Positions 1-11,976 of a DNA stretch of 64,000 nucleotides are shown piece after piece. Location of the stretch: the NCBI GenBank assembly GCA_022376465.1, contig JACDTU010000006.1, positions 620,001-684,000 of the forward strand, written 5' to 3'. The position numbers and the translations under genes were made by a program. The notes under the pieces are model-generated. The model saw nothing but the letters and a program-made list of their open reading frames with translations, searched no databases and was not told where the DNA came from. Position 1 is the first letter of the stretch; each line of letters begins with the position of its first letter. The DNA is from Cubamyces lactineus (lineage: Eukaryota; Basidiomycota; Agaricomycetes; Polyporales; Polyporaceae).

Positions 1-895
1 CGGTATCAGAGCCGAGAGCCGAGAAACCGAACCCGTGCTAGAATCCTTTGAGTGCTGGAAGAAAGCATTAGGGACAAGTGCCTTTCCCTGATCTTTGTGA
101 GTAGCAGCTTGAGCGAGTCCTGACGTAGCGTGAGCAAACAGTGATCATTTGGGTACCGTGACGAGAATTCTTGGACGCACCCTCTGCCACCAATCCAAGG
201 AAGCCGAATTCCAGTCCGCAACCGATATGGATCATCGGATGGGCTAAGGCAGCATAGAACCTGGGGAGCATGTGGAATTCGCCTTCAATGCCGCTACCAC
301 CAACATTAGCCCGCGACGAGAAAACGTATTCTTCAAGGACGTCCGTGATGTCTTTATCATGCAGCTGAGCCCTGAAGAAATCGAGGTATGAATTATAGAA
401 CCTGTGTGCAGCGGCCAGGTTAGAGGGCGACGGTCATCGGCATTCATATTTCAGCTGCTCACTCTCGCTTTCCCAGGTTGACCCAGAAGTTCTTCTCATT
501 GATGGGCTCGGGAGCCTCAAAAGCCGGTCGCATGTACGCAACATGAGTCTGGTAAGCCGCCTCGATAAGGGGTCCTCCGGCTCCTAGTGCATATATCGCT
601 ACAAGATGGTGGGAAGCATGGCTGCAATGTGGTGAACATCGGTTTGTTAGATCCCAGGACATGCCGAGACTCACTTGTGGAAACCAAGGTCGTTGAAGAA
701 TCCGTGCCACTTGACGTGGTTGTCCTTCAGCGCATTCGCCAATGCGACACTCGACGCATGTGTGATGCCTGGCAGACGAGCAGGTGCCTGCGAAGACGGC
801 GGCGAGGACGGCAGTGGGAACAAAGTGTCGAGTTCCTCAGGCTTAGGAGTAAACATTGTGTTCGTTAAAGTAGGAAAGAATGGAAATGTAGCCAT
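1..895 (-). CDS. Questin-oxidase-like (DUF4243) protein, 5' part only
   Basis: This is the N-terminal part of a questin-oxidase-like protein; the gene runs off the left edge. Phase-consistent exons are 675-895, 463-621, 181-401 and 1-119 (open to the edge), joined by GT-AG introns. The start is the ATG at 895. Visible family landmarks are an LPG segment, the NHVKWHGFFNDLGFHNH stretch, ASHHLVAIYALGAG and the FYNSYLDFF block. The family includes the questin oxidase GedK and AflY of Aspergillus polyketide pathways; most basidiomycete members have no known substrate. A full paralog lies at 6369-8174, and exon 2 is 159 nt in both copies. No polyketide synthase is visible, so a role in secondary metabolism is only inferred from the family. 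Confidence 0.85.
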
Positions 896-1483
896 GGCGA
901 GTCCTCTGTGCGCATTTGTACCCAGCTAGTTCGCGGTCGATCGGCATTCGCGCGCATTGCACATGTGAACGCGCCAAGAATCGGGTCACGAGAATACCTT
1001 CGCCTTACAGAGCTTAGAGCGTCTCGTGGGATGGGGAATGAGTAACAAGCGTCTCAGAGAGGGGTGCATGACCCTGTCCGTAGGCGTCGTGAGCATGGGG
1101 CTGCGTATTTGAGTCAGCCTTCACATTGCAAGAAGGATGCACAGTGCCGCTTCTGGTACCTGGATTCGCCACAAGGCGGTTCGGGCTCCCATGAGGACTC
1201 TTCAAACTGTCTAGCCGGATCATACGTGGACTGTCGGCGACGTTAGGCCTTCATATGAGCTCTCAGAACGCCAACGTCCACTTGAGACCGTATCACAGCG
1301 AGACGCCTGCGCTGCACAGCGCCTCACAAGACTTGACGTCGATTATTAGTCAGGGGGCCACCAACACGTGATTGGGAATCACAGTATTGCATACGTCTAC
1401 CTGAAGGTATACGTCAGCGGGCTCCTGCGGCATGTTCGAAGGCCAACTTACTATATTACAGAGTCCGCATATTGTCGAAAACT
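896..1483. other. Intergenic, no gene seen
   Basis: This gap lies between the 5' end of the left DUF4243 gene and the 3' end of the permease. It should hold the promoter of the former and the 3' UTR of the latter. The short open frames here have no recognisable protein features. Confidence 0.5.
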
Positions 1484-3472
1484 CTACGAGTATGCCACGG
1501 TTATACTCTTCGACACGCTTTCTAGGTCAGTCTCGCTCGCTCTATCGGAATGGTTCTTCTCAGAGAAGGTACCAAACACGTCATCGTCATCCACAACTCC
1601 CAAGCCAGCGGGTGGGAACGCCTTGCTGAGGATGACGTGGACGAACGCACTGATGGAGAATCCGAGTGGCCAAGCAAGATCGTATACGTGGATCCACCCA
1701 TCTGAGACGCTGATGGAACTTGCAGATACAGAGCTAACGAAGCCCGCTGCAAAAGTCGCTTGACCTCGAACGGTGAGAGGGATAGAATCGACGTTTAGAC
1801 TTACGCATGAGAGGCCAGACACCGAACGCCCAAGAGATCACTGCGCGCAGATTGACTCCGTAGGCAAAGTAGTAGACCGAGCGTGTGCTGGGCATGTACA
1901 GATGCGACAAGCGGAGCATCTTGCGCCGCACCAGAATGTAGTCGGAGACCATCACGCCCTGCGTAACAAAAGGTTAGCTTGGAACGCTGCCATGTATGGT
2001 AGATCCACATACCGTCAAAGGGCCGAGGAATACAGCGAAGGAGCTCAATACTGTCAGAAATACGCTCGAGCCTGTGAGTAGCTTCCAGGGGCATATCGCT
2101 ATGCCGATGATCGCAGTAAGATATGCTCCCCTGTAATGATTCGTAAAACATTAGGCATGGGGGAGAAGTGCTGAGAAACGAAACTCACCTGCGAATGTTG
2201 ATGTACCTGGGAAGGAGTCCGGACATGTCGATGCCACCAGATACTGCATTTCCAGCGATGTTGATACCAAACTGCGAGAGTACGAACGCGCACCCAGCAA
2301 AGAAGCATGCGGCCCGGGCACCGGTTCCTCCATGGGTCTGGATAGCGCGCAACAAGTCATACGGGGCCCAGAGAAGGCCCTCATCGGGATAGAAGTCGGC
2401 CGCGCAACTCGTCACTATAACTCCAAACAGCGCAATGGTAATGGAGCTGACGGGGACGATCACCAGCTGGCTGACAATCTGCGCGCGAGGATACGATGCG
2501 AAGCGCGTGTAGTCGCTTTGGTTGAGGATTCCGGCGCAGATGCTACCGATGGTCGAGCTGACCCCGTATGCCATCGCCCATCCTAGTTTCGCACCGCCGG
2601 TGAGAGGTTGGACGCCACTGAACTTGCTAGGATGACTAAGAAGGGGCCCGCCACCGCCTTCCTTTGCGACCGCCCACACGAAAATGGAGAAAGTCGTGAT
2701 GGTAATGACAATGCTCCCTATAAGAAAAGGCTTTCGGAAGTGTTCGGGCGGGACTAGCATGAGCGGAACGGAGAGCGCTGCAAAGATGAGAATACCGATC
2801 AAATCATTGGTCCTGTATAGACGTCAGAAGTCGCACGATCGTACCATGAGGAAAACTCACTCGATTCCCGTGCTCTCAGGTAGTGTATTCCGGAGTGTAT
2901 AGAAACTCGGCCAAATTGCGCCAATGACGACTTTGACCTGGTAGAAAAGCGTCAAGGGTTGCGATCACGAAACCAAGACAGTACTGACACTCATGCCTCC
3001 ACTATTAGATATTCATGGATAAGCAACTAACGCTTCATAAGACTCGCGAAACTAGAAAAACTCACAATACAAGCTGGACGCCATACCACACGATCGATAG
3101 AAGTATACGCATCAACAGCGGGAAGAAGCTGCCGTACAAGCCCCATACGAATCGGTTGTAAACCGGAAAGCCGACATGCCACTCGGCTCCGACGAAGCCG
3201 TTCGCAACGACAGCGCAAGCGACGATTAGTTGTCCTATGACGACGGAGACCATAGCCTGCCAGACATTGAGACCCAGTCCGAGAAGACTTGACGCTGTGG
3301 ACCATCCACTGATATTGAAACCGGTCAAGAGCCAGTAGCCAACGAAAGACCAGGCTCCCCACGTTCTTCGTGAAGGAGGGAGGGGAACAATATCACGATT
3401 GATCCAAGCTGTGGATTCCCCCTCGAATTCATTCTTGCGCTTCACCTCGAGACGCTTCAGCAAGCTGGACAT
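1484..3472 (-). CDS. NCS1 family nucleobase/allantoin-type permease
   Basis: This is a plasma-membrane permease of the nucleobase:cation symporter-1 family (uracil, uridine, allantoin, purine and thiamine carriers). Seven phase-consistent exons are 3066-3472, 2989-3001, 2861-2937, 2189-2812, 2013-2130, 1805-1958 and 1484-1764, giving 557 residues, the usual length. The ATG at 3472 was chosen because the codon further upstream in the frame is GTG. Family signatures include EGESTAWINRDIVPLPP and WSFVGYWLLTGFNISGW before TM1, and NQSDYTRFA in the middle loop. Hydrophobic segments continue to the C-terminus, which ends in an acidic, hydrophilic tail. Exon 2 is only 13 nt and encodes the GGMS of the segment VFGGMSVKVVIGAIW. 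The substrate cannot be read from sequence alone. Confidence 0.9.
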
Positions 3473-4334
3473 TGCTACCACCCAAGTTGTGGCAAACAGA
3501 TAGACGGCGATTGGAATGGGAGGAAGCAGGGAGCGTCCACACTAGATAGTGAGTTTGCATTGTCTTATACCAATCTCGCGATAAGCTGTGAGTTCATGTG
3601 CGGGTTGGTGAGGCTCGGAGAAGATAACAGCGCCGCTGAGAGCAAGTTGTCAAGTGACCCAAGATTCGCGTGCTTGACCCTGCTCGACCTATCAAGATAA
3701 TCAGCAGTATATTTTCTCCATAGCCGCAGGTAGCAAGATCTCGCGTTAGCTGCACACCGGTGGCCAGGAAGCTAGAAGCGTGGGCAGCACTGCACCATCA
3801 AGGTCGAACTAGAGTAGTATCGGCAGAAGCCACGCAAAGACCCAGATAAGCGACATCAAGCGACATTTTGCCACCAGCGACGTCCAAACCAAGATTCACG
3901 GTTAATGAGTCTTTTGAAAGGATACTAACAGTTGCAAGTATGCTCGAGGACGACAACTTGATATTATGGTGGTGGTGGTAGTGGTGCAGGAAAAGGTTGG
4001 GAGCGTCGGCGATCGGACTCAGACTCCGTCCTCGAGCCGATCCCATGCACAGCCACAGACTACCGATCCCGGCAAGCAAAGTCCTTCAGCCACTCGCGCC
4101 GTGCCTCCAGATCCGCTACCGCTACTGCTACTTGCCTAGTTCACCTCGCTCATGTCTTCGAAGGGCTTACGGTGAATGCTCAAGTTTCACCATAGGCCAC
4201 AGATATCCCTCAGATCGCTATACCCCGGACGAAACACCCCTAATGGTACATAAATTTCGCCCAATCCTTTACGATATAGGATATTGTGAAACCACATGCT
4301 CACGTCCTGATAGCAGGCTGTAAGAAATAACAGC
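3473..4334. other. Intergenic, divergent promoter region
   Basis: This gap separates the start of the minus-strand permease from the start of the plus-strand F-box gene and must serve both as upstream region. It contains a short GTGGTGGTGGTAGTGGTG stretch near 3967-3985. No gene is recognised. Confidence 0.5.
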
Positions 4335-5787
4335 ATGTACACGTACCACACTGTCACTATACTCGATCTTCCTGCAGAGCTTCTCCTCGACATCATCGCG
4401 CGACTGCCACAACAATCAGTGCTCCACTTTACCATAACGTGCAAGACATTCTATCAGATATCTCTCCCTGTTCTATACGACACCGTCAAACTCGCTGCTC
4501 AAGGGGTATGCGAATTTCGGTCCAAGATCCGAAGAAACGATACATGTTTGTCGTGGGTACACGAACTCAAGCTCCTGCGCTCTGACGTCCGTCGGAGCGG
4601 CCTACATCTTGGCTCGAGCTGCATCTTCCAGGACAATGCGTTTCTAAGCGCATTCCCTAACCTCCGCTCTTTCGACACCCTGGACTATGCACGAATGAAG
4701 GGATGGTCTGAGCTCATAAGTGTTCTGGAGGCTCTGCCCTCATCTGTGCTCCACTTCCGAGGCAGAGTGTGCACTTCGGACGACGACGTTCTGCAATCGC
4801 TCGGTGTACGTATTCCAGTTACACATTATGCAGCTTTCTTACCAGTGCCCTCAGCGTGTATACCCGTCTTACCAGACGCTCGAGCTCATCTTGAGCCCTG
4901 AAGGACTAGCTTTCGACCTGATCAGCCTAGACCACAACATCAATAACGTCCCGCCGTCGCTCTCACACGTCTTCCCTAATCTGGCGCATCTCTCGCTCAC
5001 TCTGATATTCCTCAGCGGCTGCATCACCTCTTTCCTGCGCGAATGCCATTTTCCTGCTCTCGAGACCTTTCAGCTGGTGAACCGAGATGCGATCATGCCG
5101 GACTTCATGCTGGACATGGCCCACGCCGACGCACTCCTCGTCTTCTTCGCGAATCACGCACGAACCCTGCGCGACCTGCAGCTCCCCGCATGGGCAATCG
5201 AGCCCGAAGTCGGAAACCGTTTCTCCGGGACGCCGCTCACTCTCCGAAACATGCGATCTGGACTCAGCCTCCTTCACTATCTCGCGAAGTCAGACGCGTT
5301 CTCGTCTACCCTCCTCACGCTGTCCGTCTCGCAGAGCGCGGAGCTGCGTGTTTTTGGCGTACCTGCGCTGCCGGTCGCGTTCATGTGTTTCTCCTCGGTT
5401 CACACCCTCGAGCTCGCCGTCAACCACGATCCGACTGGACCGGTCTTGGGTCTTGCGTTCTCGTTCGATATCGATGCTATCCCCACCGCGTTTCCCGCAT
5501 TGGAATGTCTTGAGATCCGCGTGCACGAGACGGTATTTGTTCCTCCCTTGCGCATCTCTTGACCTATCTAATCCAAGGCACATTCATTGCTGCTACAGAT
5601 CTCGGTCAAGACCGTGATTGCGTACCTGGGGGCTTATCACCCACGAGCCCTGCTGCGCTGCAAGGCTTTGACGAGGTTGGTCTTCATCTTTCGTGGTTTC
5701 AGGCGGGAGACACGAGACGCTTTCTCCGTTCGAAGCCACGAAACGGCGAACGGTGAAGGCAATATCACTTTGGAGAGGATACAATGA
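4335..5787 (+). CDS. F-box domain protein
   Basis: Three phase-consistent exons (4335-4805, 4876-5532, 5599-5787) give 438 residues. The N-terminus (ILDLPAELLLDIIARLP, then LHFTITCKTFYQISLPVLYD) is a classic F-box, the Skp1-binding module of SCF ubiquitin ligases. The rest has leucine-rich spacing (for example FPNLAHLSLTLIFLSG, FPALECLEIRVHETV) of the kind fungal F-box proteins use as a degenerate LRR platform. Introns are 70 and 66 nt with good GTACGT and GTATTT donors. Agaricomycetes have large, fast-evolving F-box families, so the target cannot be named. If the last intron is retained the protein ends early at 5562. Confidence 0.85.
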
Positions 5788-6127
5788 CGGTGTCCTTGGA
5801 GTTCGCCGGTCGCGGGCTGGTTACTAGGTAGTAGGTACGTCGCTATTCTAATGCACTATCCGGGATTGATATCAATATTGGTGTTCAAGTTCCCGCGCAT
5901 TGACGAGTACCAATGCAGCCGGCTACACTGACGCCTTTCGCTGGAGGGCTTATGTCTCTGCTCACATAGATCTTATCGGGACATGTATTCTAATGTTCGG
6001 AAGGCTGCAGCTTCGTGCTATGGCCGGCATGGTGCTCTAGTGATTATTAGTACTGTATAGCTGTAACGAATGTGATAGCTCAAGTCAGCGAGTCATGATG
6101 TCATTGTCATGCAGAATCTCAACAACA
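5788..6127. other. Intergenic upstream of tRNA
   Basis: This holds the F-box gene 3' flank and the tRNA 5' flank. Nothing else is recognised. Confidence 0.5.
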
Positions 6128-6199
6128 TCCGATATGGTGTAGTGGCTAACATTATCGCCTCTCACGCGATAGCCCGGGGTTCGATTCCCCGTGTCGGAA
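6128..6199 (+). tRNA. tRNA-Glu (anticodon CTC)
   Basis: The 72-nt sequence folds as a full cloverleaf. The acceptor arm is TCCGATA with TGTCGGA, the D stem GTGT with ACAT. The anticodon stem is ATCGC/GCGAT around the loop CTCTCAC, which places CTC at positions 34-36. The T arm is CGGGG-TTCGATT-CCCCG and the discriminator base is A. The B-box-like GGTTCGATTCC is intact. There is no intron and no encoded CCA, as expected for a eukaryotic nuclear tRNA. Confidence 0.96.
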
Positions 6200-6368
6200 T
6201 CCTTTTGCCTCCGCGAGCAAAGTACCAGACGGTCCGTCGCAGTCTGCTGGGTTCTGTCAACGCTACATTTTGATTGTACACGAGGAAAACTACGTACTTA
6301 CATATCGTACAACACTTGACACAGCTATTGTACACTACTCATACAGACCGAGCTGAGCATGAACAGAA

Positions 6369-8174
6369 TCAGTGGAAGAACCCGTCGAAATCCCACTCAT
6401 CCCTATCTTCGCCCTCTCTCATCCACCCGACCCTCTCCATCGCGAGCCCTGCAACGCGCACGAACAGCGACCCATCGATCCTCTCCACGCCTTCCAGCTC
6501 TACGCCCAACTCCTTCAAATAGCCTGCCGGAGTCGCGCCGTAGAGCGAGGAGAAGTGCGCGAGCGAGCGCTGCAACTTGACCAAGTGATCGTCCGGGTGC
6601 TCGAGCGTGCTCTGCAGGATCGCGAACCACGGGCTCGGCGTCTGATTTTCTGCGGTGAGCGTCCCATCTGCGGGTTTCGTCTGAGGAAGCGACGCGGCGG
6701 GAGGAGAGGGCGTGGGGGAAACCTTGTCGAAGAACTCAGCGACGGGCAGGGCCGGGCGGCCACGTGCGACGTAGAGCGCGAGCGTGTTAAGGAGGTAGGT
6801 GCGAAGAAGGATGGAGATGGACATCGGCGACAGGTAGGCGACGATCGAGGGAAGGAAGAGGACAGATGTGACGAGGTGCAAGCTGGGCGCAGAGTGTCAG
6901 CACGAATGGCAGCTGTCCGAATCAGGACGCATATCCTCACAAGAAGAAGTCGCCATTGAACTTTCCTGTCTTCGACTTCTCGCGGCCGCCCCATCCGGCG
7001 ATACCGAATATGACCACGTTCGTCCAGAAGAGCTCCTCGATTTTCTTCTCGACCTCGGCAGCGTTCGTCCCGTCGACCGTCCACTCTTTGGCGATCTCGG
7101 CGAGCTGCTCGCCACGGAGATGGAGCGTACGCTCGAGCGACGTGTCTTCCTCGCTGTTGGCTGGCGGCGGCAGAGCGATCGTCTTGTACGAATAGTAGTC
7201 GTCGTGCATGGTGCGCGAGACTAGCGATAGCGCATGCACTCCCTTTTGCGTCGTTGGCTTCGCGGGTCCAACGACGCGGCGGAACTGGTCGAGCACGAAC
7301 CGCGGGACTAAGTTGCTGGCAGCAGAAAGCGTGGCGTTTGTCAGGTCGGTAGTGGCAGCACCCACATACTTCATCAGCGTTGGCGGCGTCAACGCTGGCG
7401 CGAGCGGCTTGTGAACCGCCGTTTCCGCCAATCCTAGTAGAGTATTTTACTCAGTTATCTCTCGTAGCGCGAAGGAAGGACGATTATTATACCTTCAGCC
7501 AACTGCCCAAGGAGGCCAAATTCGCATCCATATCCGGTGTGAATGAGGGGATGGAGAAGGCCAGAGAGAAACCGGTTCGCCATGAGCATAGGAGATTGAC
7601 CCGGTGCCGGAGGCTCGACGTTGACCTTGGGCGAGAAGATGTACTCTTCGATGGTTGCAGCAGCCCCTTGTTCCAGGAGACGGTCGGTGAAGAAGTTCAG
7701 GTAGGCCTTATAAAAACTGCGAGTATCAAGTGGTTACTAGGCGCACAAGTACCATGAAATGGACCCGACTGACTCTCCGTCCCCCAAGTGCTCATGAAAG
7801 TTCCGCTGAGTGATTGGGTGGGGAGACTCGTAGGCAGGAAGCAGGTATGAGGTGTGCGTTTCGTACGCTGCCTCGATATTTGGACCATTCGCGCCGAGGT
7901 CGAAGAGCGCAAGGAGGTGGTGAGAAGCGTGGCTGATGCATATATGAGTACGATCCTGGGCTGCTTATTGAAGGTAGCGAGAGGGGTAGTACTTATGGAA
8001 TCCCTTGTCGTTGAAGAAGATATGCCATTTGACATGATTGTCCTTCAACACCTTGATAAGAGTGGAAGAGGACTCGGGGGTGGACCCTGGGAGGCGCCTT
8101 GGGGCTTGAACAGAGGGTGAAGGCGAGGGTGCGGGGTACAGCCGATCGAGCTTTCCCTCGATAGTACTCGTCAT
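6369..8174 (-). CDS. Questin-oxidase-like (DUF4243) protein, complete
   Basis: Five phase-consistent exons (7993-8174, 7774-7932, 7493-7716, 6941-7433, 6369-6882) give 523 residues. The ATG at 8174 was preferred; an in-frame ATG at 8291 would add a 39-residue leader of unclear value and would sit only 22 bp from a transposon end. The protein carries the family landmarks LPGSTPE, NHVKWHIFFNDKGFHNH, ASHHLLALFDLGANGPNIEAAYETH and HPLIHTGYGCEFGLLGQLAEG. It is a clear paralog of the gene at the left edge. Known members are oxygenases acting on anthraquinone-type polyketides; the substrate here is unknown. Confidence 0.9.
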
Positions 8175-8312
8175 GGTTCTTATGAGATCGCGATGGGTGG
8201 AAGTCTTCGAGGACAGCTGCAGGCAGTACTGCGGGCTCTTGAGTGCAGCTGTACGAACGCGAGGGACTGCGACCGAGTAGATTGAGTTCATATTAGCATC
8301 TCGAGCTCCATA

Positions 8313-9013
8313 CTATCACGGCACCAGAAGTGCAACTTCTTGCTTCTTACTCAACTCCCTCATCCCACACACAGTCTGTGGGCACCAAAACTTGCAAAAC
8401 AATATCCTGAACTTCTTGGCTACCCTCTCCAATTTTTTTGGGGAGACAAGGGTGAGATGCACGATAAGGAGAGCCTCAGCATGAGTCGCAACAGAAGTGC
8501 AACCGTTCGGGGAGGTGAGTCACGCTAAGAGTCACGGGCGGCTACAATGCCGACATTATCTCCGCTTCGGCATATGCCCAGCTGGGATATCCTGGGTGTG
8601 CGTCTTCGCTGCTACATACAAACTCCGACTTGGGAGATTGTGGCGGATTGTCACGCTCTTTGCTCTTACGGCCACTGATTATTCGTCCACACACGAATGC
8701 GGCATTCATTCGCTTCGATATTATACAGGAGCACTGGCGTAGTACTCTCAGATATTTGTGTGAAATGATTTTGTGATCGGTGCAACATAGCGAAGTGCCG
8801 AGCGGATTCTATACCAGAGCAGTCCTACCCCCGGCGCACTCTTATTCAAAAATCTTGATGATGACTCCGCCAATTTCCGTCATTTTTTGCATATAGGCAT
8901 GAGAATGCAAGCTGAACACGATGCCAATTTTTGTAGGAGATCCAGACGAGTCTATGTACGGGAATTGCAGAAGTTGCACTTCTGTTGCGATTGCACTTCC
9001 GGTGCCGTGATAG
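8313..9013. mobile_element. Non-autonomous DNA transposon (MITE-like) with TIRs
   Basis: The segment begins CTATCACGGCACCAGAAGTG and ends with the inverted equivalent, CACTTCCGGTGCCGTGATAG. The inverted repeats match over the first 13 nt, differ at one position, then agree again for the next nine. A TA dinucleotide flanks both sides (8311-8312 and 9014-9015), as expected for a Tc1/mariner-type target-site duplication. A subterminal motif TCGCAACAGAAGTGCAAC occurs at about 8484-8501 and again inverted at about 8972-8989. No protein of transposase type is encoded, so the copy depends on an enzyme supplied elsewhere. It lies just upstream of the DUF4243 gene and may affect its promoter. Confidence 0.75.
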
Positions 9014-9494
9014 TATACGTCATTGGTACGCGACTTGCAAGAGAGAAACGCATCAAGTCACCTCAAGCGCCCGTAGGATCCTTGAACATACTTGAACGTC
9101 TCAGTCACCGATGTCTCGACGAACGTCGTCAATTGTCAATTGACTCATGCTCCCGCTTGATAGCCATTTCGACGGCGATATTTGACTGTTGAGCAGCTGG
9201 AGTAATGTACAGTTTACAAGTACGATACGATACACGAGGACAATCGGAGGTCGAATATGTATGTATTAATATGGCTAGTTATGTCATTTACGCTCCTTTC
9301 TATGTACGCTAGTTCGGAGGTACAAGATTGTCTTACTTCTCCTTGAAGTCCGCCGCTTACTACGCTTACTACAGGCTTATTACTATTAGTATAAGCTCTC
9401 CTAAACATACATGAACAGAGCGCCTGTCGAGCTGAGGTAGCATTCATCCCCATCTTCTTCTCCAGCGTGATCTCGACGCCGGTCGTATCACTGC
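9014..9494. other. Intergenic
   Basis: This gap between the transposon and the methyltransferase gene contains AT-rich, TACG-rich sequence. No gene is recognised. Confidence 0.5.
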
Positions 9495-10543
9495 ATGCCC
9501 TTTCGTCCCACCTGCCCTCTCTCGTCGCACAAACTACCTCCCTCTTCGCGCGCATGGCTCGCACGACAGTACCGTGATCCCTATGTGAAGGCGCGCATGG
9601 CCTTCCCGGCGAACTATCGCTCTCGCTCCGCGTTCAAACTCCTCGAGATCGACAACACGTATCACTTCCTCGACCAGAGCAACGTCCGGACCGTCGTCGA
9701 CCTCGGCGCCGCGCCTGGAGGCTGGAGCCAGGTTGCCTCGGCGAAGCTTGGGTGGGTGGAGGACGTGCCTTTCCCCGTATCGAGCGGGCCGCCGCCGAAG
9801 ACCTTGGTTTCGGGGTACGGGCTTAAAGACAAGGAGGCGGCACGGGCGGGGAAAACTCAGAGCGAAAGGGGAAGCACCAAGTCGAAGAAGGCCGGCAAAC
9901 GCAACAGAGCGGGGAGTGAAGAAGACGCTATCGACTTCGACCCATTCGCTGAGGACCTTGATGCAACTCCTCGTCCGGTAGGGCGAGGCACAATCATAGC
10001 CGTTGACCTCCTCCGGATGGAGCCCATACTTGGGGTCAAGACGTTGCAGATGGATTTCCTGTCCTCTGAGGCTGACGAGGTGATCACCCAGTTGATGCTG
10101 AACGAGCCCGGCGCGGACGGCAAGGCGGATGTTATTCTGTCCGACATGGCCGCGAACTTTACTGGGAACGTGACGGCGGACAGACATGCCAGCTTGCAGC
10201 TCTCTGAGAGCGTGTTCGAGTTCACGAAACGGCATCTGCGGACGGCTCAGAGTACTACACGGCGCAAGGCAGGCGTGCTTGTGTACGTGCCTGCCGTACG
10301 ATCTCATCCTCACCCGTGTATGGGCTAACAATGTGTTTCTGGGTCAGGTTGAAGCACTTTGCGCACCCGTCTTCGGGCGAGTTCCGCAAGCAGTGCCTGG
10401 ACCCAAACTTCAATCTGGTGACGTACTTCAAACCCCCGTCTAGTCGTGCAGAGTCTGCGGAGGCATACTGGGTCTGCATGGGATGGAAGGGAGTGCAGTC
10501 ATCTCATCAGCCTGCGCTCCCGCCAGCCCCACCAGCAAGTTGA
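9495..10543 (+). CDS. MRM2: FtsJ/RrmJ-family rRNA 2'-O-methyltransferase (MRM2-like)
   Basis: Two exons (9495-10282, 10348-10543; 65-nt intron with GTACGT donor) give 327 residues. The FtsJ fold is clear: SRSAFKLLEID supplies the first catalytic Lys (about residue 48), DLGAAPGGWSQ is the SAM-binding motif I, DVILSDMAAN holds the catalytic Asp (about 217), VLKHF the second Lys (about 265), and a Glu follows in the C-terminal SSRAESAEAYW. This is the K-D-K-E tetrad. The bacterial family methylates U2552 of 23S rRNA; the mitochondrial member acts on 21S rRNA. A linker of about 80 residues (roughly 84-165), rich in Lys and acidic residues, is inserted after motif I. The N-terminus is basic and Ser/Pro-rich, compatible with mitochondrial import. 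Confidence 0.88.
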
Positions 10544-11080
10544 AGGCGGCTAGAGTCAATCCCATACAGTATTCAGTGGGTATATCTTTGGAACCCTATA
10601 AAGTCATAACTCATAGATGCCGGTAGGACGCGACTGCTCGCCTACATCTCCCCTACCTGGGTGAGAGATATGGGCACCACCCTCCAATCTCGGAGCCTTT
10701 GCGATACGCTGGAGATTACCTACAATCTTCAATCTCCAGCCTCGCTCACTCTCAAGTTCAAGACGGGCATACGCCACTAGGGCTCGCAAGACTGGTCCGT
10801 ATGTGTGCGGACTGTAGTGGAGGCAATGGAATGAGAGTTGTGGCTAACCAACCAGGTTTCCGGCCAAAGTGATCACGGAGGACTAGATTGGTCACAACCT
10901 GACATCCTGCTCTCCGAGGCGACTCACGCGTATCGCTTCAATTATACCGTATGGCATGTCATACATTCACAATGGCATATGCTGAGCGTAGAAGTACAAT
11001 TCCGGGGCGATGATATGGAAGGCAAACGAGGCAGCAAGATCATAGTCGCTCGAGACGAAGACAGCGTACGACACTGCATC
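10544..11080. other. Intergenic between convergent genes
   Basis: This contains the 3' ends of the methyltransferase and histone H4 genes, which converge here. No further gene is recognised. Confidence 0.5.
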
Positions 11081-11729
<649 letters not shown>

Positions 11730-11976
11730 TGTGTTGTGTTGTTAAGAAGAGCGGTAGGAGTAGATGAAGCTGAGAGGTGCCTTCGGAATGAAGGAGAGAA
11801 GATGGTGGTCTGTGGTCAAGAACGGCGCGGCGGCGGTGCGCGAAGGTTCAGTCCGTTACAGACGCCGGCGCGTGTGTGGCGTTGGGCGCGTCTTGCTTTG
11901 TAGCCCACACCTTTGTTTCACAACACCAACACCAACGCTCCATTGGCGTAAGAATACGTCTACTTCGTGGTCTGCA
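11730..11976. promoter_or_regulatory. Bidirectional promoter region H4 / TFIIIC subunit
   Basis: Only 247 bp separate the two divergent ATGs, so both promoters must lie here. No canonical TATA box is obvious. The strand facing TFIIIC has a CA-rich stretch (CACAACACCAACACCAACGC) near 11919-11938. Confidence 0.6.
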
